A stretch of 64,000 bases of DNA from Psychrobacter sp. ANT_WB68 (GTDB taxonomy: Bacteria > Pseudomonadota > Gammaproteobacteria > Pseudomonadales > Moraxellaceae), in NCBI RefSeq assembly GCF_008369115.1, contig NZ_VOAZ01000001.1, positions 62,001-126,000 on the forward strand, in the 5' to 3' direction. Of the stretch, positions 59,101-64,000 are shown piece after piece (position 1 is the first letter of the stretch; each line of letters begins with the position of its first letter). Under the pieces are notes generated by a model, which was not told the origin of the DNA, did no database searches, and saw only the letters and a program-made list of their open reading frames with translations. Made by a program: the position numbers and the translations under genes.

Positions 59101-60223
59101 GGCGGTACGTAATAAAGCCATATCTCAAGGTCTGCTTGACGCAGAAGACGCGACTTTAAGCGACCTTGATATTATGCAGTACATCTTTAATGCGGGTCTA
59201 AGTACCAGTAAGCAGGTGACACAAATATCAGGGCGCGGCGTCGGTATGGACGTCGTGATCAGTGAGATTCGTCAGTTAGGCGGGTCAGTATCAGTCGTAT
59301 CAGAGCTGGGTAAAGGTTCTAAGTTTACCATGCGTGTGCCGCTTACCGTTGCCGTTTCTGATGCTTTGGTGGTTCGCGCCGCAGACCGCTATTATGCGAT
59401 ACCACTGGTTCAGATTGAGCGCGTTGTCCGTATCAATCCAGAAAAAATTTACGACTATTATCAATCAGGTGAGGCGACGCTCAACTTTGAAGATACCGAT
59501 TATCGCGTTCGTTATTTAAATGAGATTTTATCGGGTAATAAATTGAATGAGCTGGTCGTTAATACCAATACCAGTGTCCCACTTATTATTATCAAAAACC
59601 GTAGTGGACAGAATATGGCGCTACAGGTTGATCAAATCGCAGGCTCACGTATCGAAGTGGTGGTAAAACCTTTGGGGCAAAAGTTCTCGAATTTATCGGG
59701 CATCTCAGCGGCGACTATCATGGGTGATGGCTCGGTAATGCTCATCCTTGATTTGATTGCATTGATGCGTAATGCAGCCTTAGTGAAGGAGGTGGTAAAA
59801 CCTGCGATCACTGTGCGTAGCCGTACAGAGTCTAAAGCGACTATCTTGGTCGTCGATGACTCAGTTACAGTACGAAAAGTCACCTCACGTTTCTTGGAGC
59901 GTCAAGGCTTCAATGTGGTACTTGCTAAAGATGGTATCGATGCGCTTGAGATTCTACAAGAAACGACACCCGACTTAATGCTACTCGATATCGAGATGCC
60001 GCGTATGGATGGTTTTGAAGTCGCGACGCAAGTCAGACACAATAGACGTCTGCAGCATCTGCCTATTATTATGATTACCTCGCGTACGGGTGAAAAACAT
60101 CGTGAGCGCGCGCTTGAGATTGGGGTTAATGACTATATGGGCAAACCTTTCCAAGAAAATCAGCTTCTTAATAAGATTGAAACCCTACTGGGTAAAGAGG
60201 CTAACCTAGTTAATGAAGGATAA
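53165..60223 (+). CDS. chpA: Multi-phosphotransfer chemotaxis kinase ChpA (PilL)
   Basis: 2352 residues. The N-terminal FimL-like region has a degenerate phosphotransfer unit near His42. A unit near 480-500 lacks His (KISGAFDSMGL). Five His-bearing motifs follow: His696 and His912 (both FHTLKGSGRMVGA), His1117 (FHTLRAASGSS), His1427 (LHTIKGGARMAG) and His1604 (LHTLKGGARMVTA). The CheA core has dimerisation from about 1737, the N box LEHMLRNAVDHG near 1925, G1 DDGRG near 1970 and G2 SGRGVGMD near 2022. A CheW domain (about 2060-2190) and a receiver with Asp2275 complete it. It phosphorylates PilG and PilH. Confidence 0.95.
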   Translation: MKNQPNDMVTFEWLLPLFNQQLSQVADGWQLGEKSADYEQMAKSYHQIGGALTMLNLPALASLATKLSWLVGAGHVVDLEDALANDIEISSEAGFSDDKSRIGQMAHRLLMRELTHYARTGSYHRTLVNKTSVELTQFLSHYGVATDHLADAFLASEGDISVSLGDNEHLDITIPAVTTAANLDREQYQQLLLVWRQQVKALLAADANTSSILTVLEKVSQYVWQTAAGIDLQRLWYLTETWLHDLAHNQNPLPKHYAALLSQLDAVIESCAHQHEILTSVINNLITSIYIELSSLVNHSGQSQSILHHASQPDIQSRFLPRILSQIDTLIFNLDKPHNLLKPLQQINNQLESRGWTLFAAQANSILTNIEDSLSAEAGSTQEQWQIERQLQELYSAIYNTEQVIASKIGDAASFTPKLEVAVNNDLDGLQAEDSRHINASDKELRELRIAVEDLKQGFSDYIQRQHIELLSDSADFTKISGAFDSMGLPEIGRATDKIADIFEQLSTHGIHVLSWDVIEALAEGLTSIELLLDYLAQQVFDQPLLDQAHTYIDKAAALLSGYIDAPETINDTYLTQKPAASDVLRYDDSGEITPLINQNIDEDISRESTTGLGLNADVASNNANSLNSADKTESAALLNARSQLKSDNFDIDEDIREIFIEEVAEVIAGLEDFLPIWQQDAQDLTPLTEVRRGFHTLKGSGRMVGAFSISEMAWSIENLLNRLLDKTLPVTDDVVALVTETTERLPTMLSDFEAQQSPSFDPTITLVQSYNLMSQQPINTGLNVPQSISSTADVEENSPLLEETLLSDETSLDLEYTDNLETTDHVNLSVEEMGKDLSASVKDLAMPAVLQPFMSAIQPLPMDANDADPDIKDIFIEEANEVLEEIVPLYEHWQLSPDDLTQLTDIRRGFHTLKGSGRMVGANTSAELAWSIENMLNRILDNTITASTDIQQLIGDVLTVYPELLTIFENDRQDYPTMMPLWVACAQAYSKQLGDQFSYRALYQQLLSRSAQPHDPSTLQSAQDGFSDKNNAADSDYENVDHSNDIDSTLQTINSVNEKMAEAPIVLTPQSEEEQAFFDIFIEEAEELLESVNDFVLHHQDEPYVAVSDEIVRAFHTLRAASGSSALTAISDVSATIEQSLELLQQQDTPMNAQHLKALAQSVTLINGYLDNYKQNLQQQDVSLEETQSQQDIASLQAMLGEQYAIQDSEILADNKPTINQLLDDNINELLDAEWQLEATFNQPESEQVQAYIAQQIAQIKYLSDKAQEFPKFTAILNELGNAYTYLSHHPEESINTDTQSILLAGHAQLVGLFDALAGSSSLKINGQVLEQLQSISQRYGSNDEMIVDDADIDMNIDTEVSANASVHSIAAPELELEKIDTDIELLEIFLEEAQELDDALVDSFSKWRADISNINTLKVLQRHLHTIKGGARMAGIRSIGDLTHEAESIYEAFVEQRRTPTSQWLEIMQVVQDTLSLQVAHIVRYQQSFLATELIEQLQQFEKATVLPEAVQLIVPMPKNHVESEPQILADEYTHRIEKTADSVSLDRIIKQSWANGLPDPDILEVFLEEAEALTNRNEYLQLFLSDAGDTVALQALQRDLHTLKGGARMVTASGIADLAHEMESVYTDFVDRRRPATKKVLELLVACHDWLADAVFILSQQVNPPTPDLLIEALQQFSKNPDSLKQIPKESLQPQREAILVAKEKQESTYIQKDISEMPPMVSNAAEQDHTTNNNEMIRISGGLIEHMINLSGESAINRARIDMGMSSLTNSIEEMGTTVQRLADQLRRMEIELEAQILSQIDDELVSHEGFDPLEMDQYSSLNQLSKSLTESASDLVDINNTLLEKTRDSESLLLQLSRTQTELQDSLMNSRMVPFTRLTPRLERIVRQTANELNKSVDLKIINADDEMDRTILERITSPLEHMLRNAVDHGIEDVATRLNAGKDRSGKITLEVLREGSEIVIQLTDDGRGIDVEAVRNKAISQGLLDAEDATLSDLDIMQYIFNAGLSTSKQVTQISGRGVGMDVVISEIRQLGGSVSVVSELGKGSKFTMRVPLTVAVSDALVVRAADRYYAIPLVQIERVVRINPEKIYDYYQSGEATLNFEDTDYRVRYLNEILSGNKLNELVVNTNTSVPLIIIKNRSGQNMALQVDQIAGSRIEVVVKPLGQKFSNLSGISAATIMGDGSVMLILDLIALMRNAALVKEVVKPAITVRSRTESKATILVVDDSVTVRKVTSRFLERQGFNVVLAKDGIDALEILQETTPDLMLLDIEMPRMDGFEVATQVRHNRRLQHLPIIMITSRTGEKHRERALEIGVNDYMGKPFQENQLLNKIETLLGKEANLVNEG

Positions 60224-61238
60224 TTTGCGTACCTTGGCGCTGAAAGATAAAAATAAAAGTGATATCAATGTGTTGGTTGTCGCAGAGGACCATCAGCAGC
60301 GCATGGCTTTTTCTGATACTGTGCGTAGTTGTGGTTTACAGTTGGTTGACTGCGTATCACGGGCGCAGTTGCAAGACAAATTTAAAAGCTATGCAGCGCC
60401 TATCGATATTTGGCTGATAGATGGTGATTATGATGGTGATATGGCGGCAGCCTCTAAAGCCGCCGCCGTTTTAGTAGGTTTTAGTCAAGCGCCGTATCTC
60501 AATGAGGCACAGCAGTATGCCAAATGGCAGCGTAAGCTAAAGCGTAAGCTTGCCCAAATGCTGGCTTTACCCATGCTGATAGAAAATATCCCTTATAAGA
60601 ATACTGCCTGTGAAAATGAATCTAGTGACTGGCATTATGTGGTGTTCTTAGGGGCTTCTATGGGTGGTCCTAGTGCGGTAAAAGAGTTTTTAGATCATTT
60701 ATCGCCTGCACTACCTGTCAGTATTTTATTAGCCCATCATTTTAATCAAACAATGCTTAGCACACTACCGCGTATATTGAATCGTCATAATGAATGGCGC
60801 TGTCAGCTGATTACGTCTTCGCAGCGTTTGCGTAGCGGCCAATGTTTGATTGTACCTATTGATAAACAAATAGTTTGTGATTCAACCGGTCGCATCATCT
60901 TATTAGATCAGGCTTGGGAAGGTGACTACAAACCTGCTATTGGTCAAATTCTTAAAAATACCAGTGATGTCTATGGTAGTGAGCTTATCAATATTATCTT
61001 CTCAGGGATGGGCAACGATGGTACGCAGTATTTAGATTTAATCCGAGATAATGACAGTCAACTGTGGGCGCAAGATCCAAAATTAAGCGCGTGCCCTAGT
61101 CAGCCGCAAGCGATTATTGATTCAGGATATTGTCAGTTTGTCGGCAGTCCCACAGCATTAGCAGAAAAACTTACTGAGTATATTACTGAAAGGGCGGTGA
61201 GCGTCTCTTCAGATTCATTTATTGTGAGCGACCTATGA
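60213..61238 (+). CDS. chpB: CheB-type methylesterase ChpB
   Basis: 341 residues. The C-terminal methylesterase has Ser149 (FLGASMGGPSA), His175/His176 (LLAHHFNQTM) and Asp269 (FSGMGNDGTQY) as the catalytic triad. The N-terminal 125 residues look like a degenerate receiver: LVVAEDHQ and WLIDGDYDGDM remain, but the usual Lys and helix pattern are lost. It would remove methyl groups added by PilK. It overlaps chpA by 11 bases and chpC by 4. Confidence 0.9.
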   Translation: MKDNLRTLALKDKNKSDINVLVVAEDHQQRMAFSDTVRSCGLQLVDCVSRAQLQDKFKSYAAPIDIWLIDGDYDGDMAAASKAAAVLVGFSQAPYLNEAQQYAKWQRKLKRKLAQMLALPMLIENIPYKNTACENESSDWHYVVFLGASMGGPSAVKEFLDHLSPALPVSILLAHHFNQTMLSTLPRILNRHNEWRCQLITSSQRLRSGQCLIVPIDKQIVCDSTGRIILLDQAWEGDYKPAIGQILKNTSDVYGSELINIIFSGMGNDGTQYLDLIRDNDSQLWAQDPKLSACPSQPQAIIDSGYCQFVGSPTALAEKLTEYITERAVSVSSDSFIVSDL

Positions 61239-61738
61239 AACAGATTTTAAAGCATTCGTTTGAGGCAGTGAGCTTACTGACCACTAATAATGGGATGCTC
61301 GACGTGACGATTGTCCCAGCAGTTGATCAACCTGACTGGATTATTCCTAGTAGTTTGATTTTGAGTGTAGAGGCGTGTAGCGAACATACATGGAATTATG
61401 AGTGGCAACAACAAGAAGTTGCTGTATTTCATCTGTTGCCGCGTCATCAAACACCAGAAAAAATGATTATCTTAGAAGGGAATACGACCGCGCATCGTAT
61501 CGCGCTACAGACGGCAGGTGAGCTGCGCCAATTACAGGCACGTATCTCTGATGTTAAAGATGTTGAGCTTCCTGAGCATTTTATCAAGCCAAATGGCAAT
61601 ATCGATACGGTTTATGAACGTGTGCAAGAAGATGTTGTGCTATCCTATCTTTTTCAAGCAGTGATGATTGAAGATACGTTTTACTTGGTCCCTGATTTGG
61701 ATAAAATCGCGCACCAATTGGTTGATTTAGACAGCTAA
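61235..61738 (+). CDS. chpC: CheW-like protein ChpC
   Basis: 167 residues with a divergent CheW-like fold, about the length of Pseudomonas ChpC (168). Its ATGA start overlaps the chpB stop, so translation is coupled. In Pseudomonas, ChpC is an accessory adaptor for specific twitching responses. No membrane segment is visible. It is the last gene of the cluster; no terminator is obvious after it. A short ATCAGTCC tandem repeat occurs near 61829. Confidence 0.82.
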   Translation: MKQILKHSFEAVSLLTTNNGMLDVTIVPAVDQPDWIIPSSLILSVEACSEHTWNYEWQQQEVAVFHLLPRHQTPEKMIILEGNTTAHRIALQTAGELRQLQARISDVKDVELPEHFIKPNGNIDTVYERVQEDVVLSYLFQAVMIEDTFYLVPDLDKIAHQLVDLDS

Positions 61739-61901
61739 TTCACTCACGGTTACACTTCTCATAATGGTGTTGACCATTAACCTTGAGATAATCAGAGATG
61801 TTTTTGCATTAGCCAATAGCGGTTTTCAATATCAGTCCATCAGTCCATCAGTATCAGTAAGCGTCAATGACCACCAATGAGTAATAGGGGTGATAAAGTA
61901 A

Positions 61902-62432
61902 ATGATGAATAACATCAATTCAAGTCTGACAAAGTGGTCGGTGGCTAGTCGAATTTTTCACTGGATTAGCGCTATTTTATTGCTGGTCACCTGGGTCATG
62001 ATACTTTTATATGGCAATTTCGATGACAAGCTCTATATCGGATTACATAAGGCGTTTGGGATCAGTCTGTTGTTTTGGATGATTGCACGAGTGATCAATC
62101 GTATATTCACCAAAGCACCGCCAGCAGTTATTATGCCAAAATGGCAGATGCTACTCTCACAGTTATCACACTTTTTCTTATACGCTTTATTGATCGCTAT
62201 GCCAATAGCAGGGCTACTGATGTCAGTCTATGGCGGCAGAGCTGTTGATGTTTTTGGTTTATTTCAAATCCCTGTATTTGTCACGCCAGATAGAGGCTTA
62301 GCACGACTTTTTAATGACTGGCATACCAATATTTTGTGGCCGATGATTATTGCCTTTACCTTGATTCATATTGGCGCCGCTTTATACCATCAGTTTATCA
62401 AAAAGGACAATCTGATTGCGCGTATGAAATAG
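61902..62432 (+). CDS. Cytochrome b561 family protein
   Basis: 176 residues with four helices. Candidate haem-ligand His residues lie in SRIFHWISA (helix 1), LHKAFGISL (helix 2), WHTNILWPM and LIHIGAALYHQF (helix 4). The family (E. coli CybB) is a di-haem b-type membrane cytochrome that moves electrons from quinol, for example to superoxide. It is a stand-alone gene ended by a strong hairpin. Confidence 0.92.
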   Translation: MMNNINSSLTKWSVASRIFHWISAILLLVTWVMILLYGNFDDKLYIGLHKAFGISLLFWMIARVINRIFTKAPPAVIMPKWQMLLSQLSHFFLYALLIAMPIAGLLMSVYGGRAVDVFGLFQIPVFVTPDRGLARLFNDWHTNILWPMIIAFTLIHIGAALYHQFIKKDNLIARMK

Positions 62433-62462
62433 CGGGCTATAGATAAGAAAAAACGTGTATAA

Positions 62463-62493
62463 AAAAGCCCTAAGCATAATGCTTAGGGCTTTT
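62463..62493. terminator. Bidirectional terminator between the cytochrome b561 gene and minE
   Basis: AAAAGCCCTAAGCA (62463-62476) and TGCTTAGGGCTTTT (62480-62493) form a 14-base stem with a 3-base loop. T runs occur on both strands. Confidence 0.93.
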
Positions 62494-62555
62494 CTTATGG
62501 CAAGGTAGATATGAACTTATCTATGATAAAACGCATGACTATAAAGTTAATCAGT

Positions 62556-62846
62556 CTACTTTTTATGCTCAGGTAGATTAATATTCATCTCTAGCACATC
62601 TAGGCTGTCTTCAGAACGATGGTTGATATTGACATCATCAATCTGAACACCGTTGACGTACTTATTAACCACTTCTAGTATTTCACGTTTCATTTTTTCG
62701 ATACGGTCGGCGGTCAAGCGATTGTTCAAGCGATTCTCGCTTGCCACGATAACCTTTAAGCGCTCAGTTGCCATATTGGCACTGCCAGCATTACTGCTGT
62801 CATCGGTGCCGAATAGACTACTCCAAAATCCTTTTTTCTTACTCAT
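62556..62846 (-). CDS. minE: Cell division topological specificity factor MinE
   Basis: 96 residues. The N-terminal part carries an amphipathic membrane-targeting stretch (GFWSSLFG) and the MinD-interacting segment [12 protein letters not shown]. The C-terminal anti-MinCD dimerisation domain ends in [10 protein letters not shown]. MinE stimulates MinD ATPase and drives pole-to-pole oscillation. It starts 2 bases after the minD stop, so the two are translationally coupled. Confidence 0.97.
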   Translation of the reverse strand: MSKKKGFWSSLFGTDDSSNAGSANMATERLKVIVASENRLNNRLTADRIEKMKREILEVVNKYVNGVQIDDVNINHRSEDSLDVLEMNINLPEHKK

Positions 62847-62848
62847 TA

Positions 62849-63661
62849 TTAACCCCCAAACCAGCGCTGTAATAGACTCTTTTTCTTCACATCAATGTGA
62901 CGCAATGGGCGCTCTTCCCCTAGGAAACGAGCAACGATATCGTCGTAACATTGACCAGCAACAGAATCGGTATAATGAATAACTGGCTCACCGTGGTTAG
63001 AGGCTTCAAGCACTGAATGGCTCTCAGGAACCACACCAAGTAACGGTACCTTTAAAATATCGTTAGAGATGGTATCGATATCCATCATCTCATTAGCCGC
63101 TGCACGGTCTGCATTATAGCGTGTGATGATGAGATGCTCGCGTACATTCCCTTGGTTTTCAGCCACCTTTTTGGTTTGGCTTTGCAAGATACCAATGATA
63201 CGGTCCGAGTCACGTACTGAAGAGATCTCAGGATTAGTGACGATGATAGCCTCATCCGCATGATACATTGCAAGTTGCGCACCGCGTTCGATACCAGCAG
63301 GCGAGTCACAGATAATATAGTCAAACTGCTTAGACAGCTCGTCCATGACTTCTGCTACACCTTCGTCTGTTAACGCATCTTTATCACGTGTTTGACTGGC
63401 AGGGAGGATATATAAATTTTCCAATTGCTTATCTTTAACCAGCGCTTGGGATAGGCGCGCATTACCATTGATAACATCGACAAAGTCATAAACAATTCGA
63501 TTTTCGCAGCCCATAATCAAGTCTAGATTACGTAAGCCTACATCAAAATCGATAACAACTGTCTTATAGCCACGTAATGCTAAACCGGCGGCAAAAGAAG
63601 CACTGGTTGTGGTTTTTCCCACACCGCCTTTACCCGAAGTGATTACAACAATCTTCGCCAC
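62849..63661 (-). CDS. minD: Septum site-determining ATPase MinD
   Basis: 270 residues. The deviant Walker A is [10 protein letters not shown] near the N-terminus, followed by [13 protein letters not shown] and [13 protein letters not shown]-terminal amphipathic membrane helix ([13 protein letters not shown]) is present. The start is a GTG at 63661 with AGGAG 9 bases upstream. MinD places MinC at cell poles to block FtsZ. A minC gene normally precedes minD, but the 339 bases upstream do not encode its C-terminus. Confidence 0.97.
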   Translation of the reverse strand: MAKIVVITSGKGGVGKTTTSASFAAGLALRGYKTVVIDFDVGLRNLDLIMGCENRIVYDFVDVINGNARLSQALVKDKQLENLYILPASQTRDKDALTDEGVAEVMDELSKQFDYIICDSPAGIERGAQLAMYHADEAIIVTNPEISSVRDSDRIIGILQSQTKKVAENQGNVREHLIITRYNADRAAANEMMDIDTISNDILKVPLLGVVPESHSVLEASNHGEPVIHYTDSVAGQCYDDIVARFLGEERPLRHIDVKKKSLLQRWFGG

Positions 63662-64000
63662 AATGGCACACTCCTATGAATTGATGGGATATTTATTATA
63701 CAAAACAGTATAGATATAAAGTAGCATATTTACTCGGTGTTCACCTAGCGTATATGTGCTATCTGCGAGCGTAAGCCTAGCATAAATATACAAAAACTTA
63801 TAGCAAGTCTATATTAAAGCACAGAAACAGCCGATATATCACATTTATGCTTGCTATCAGCACAGAGGTTAGAAAGCTAAAAAACGGTCTAGTATCTGCG
63901 CTCAAAGCCCGTACATATAGTCTAGCGTAAATAGTGGCAGAGCTAAAAATTCATAATAGCGCAGTTTTGTTAAATAAACTTACTAAAGTATTAACTATGT
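63662..64000. other. Intergenic region upstream of minD, right edge of window
   Basis: A+T-rich with stops in all frames. It contains AGGAG for minD and, on the minus strand, a TATAAT at about 63697-63702 without a strong -35. The octamer CTAGCGTA occurs twice. No gene is supported. Confidence 0.5.

Overview
The window looks like a chromosomal segment of a Psychrobacter-like member of the Moraxellaceae (Gammaproteobacteria). This is inferred from moderate A+T content, the protein families present (Pil-Chp cluster, YeiH/LysR pair, MpaB-like oxygenase, FadE-type dehydrogenase) and the frequent acidic Asn/Asp/Ser-rich inserts in otherwise ordinary enzymes. I saw no rRNA, tRNA, CRISPR array, prophage or intact insertion sequence.

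Layout. 1-985: formate/nitrite transporter cut by the left edge. 1302-4259: valS. 4395-7438: small accessory genes (hypothetical protein, a broken ORF, a lipoprotein, a four-helix membrane protein, a DUF454 protein) and a cold-shock gene with a near-consensus promoter and long leader. 7613-9895: yeiH-like transporter with its divergent LysR regulator. 10072-10858: a universal stress gene with a decayed tandem copy. 11378-16799: M16C peptidase, two NUDIX hydrolases and an HPP membrane protein. 17073-22591: MpaB-like oxygenase, nhaA, a TSUP permease and a dicarboxylate/amino-acid symporter. 22996-28472: fadE with a long tail, radC, and coaBC with a histidine-rich insert. 28513-32731: TSUP permease, DUF2905, histone-deacetylase-like hydrolase, YbjN-domain protein and an unknown protein.

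32808-36434 holds ccmABCDE for cytochrome c haem delivery, without ccmF/G/H alongside. 36582-40436 holds an aldo/keto reductase and, divergently, an MFS transporter followed by a CodA-family deaminase. The deaminase residue aligned with the substrate-discriminating Asp314 of E. coli CodA is Ser, so 5-methylcytosine is a credible substrate. 40587-43308 is a methionine ABC importer (metN-metI-metQ). 43640-46540 is a two-component system whose kinase carries about 225 extra residues inside its ATPase domain. 46868-48073 is a lipoprotein of the membrane-fusion (adaptor) type.

48878-61738 is a complete Pil-Chp chemosensory cluster in the order pilG, pilH, pilI, pilJ, pilK, chpA, chpB, chpC. This system controls type IV pilus twitching and cAMP in Pseudomonas. 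PilJ here has almost no periplasmic sensor region, and ChpA is a 2352-residue kinase with at least five His-bearing phosphotransfer motifs. 61902-62432 is a cytochrome b561 and 62556-63661 is minD-minE without an adjacent minC.

The leads most worth following are the candidate 5-methylcytosine salvage operon, the split ATPase domain of the kinase, the PilJ without a sensor domain, and the histidine-rich CoaBC.
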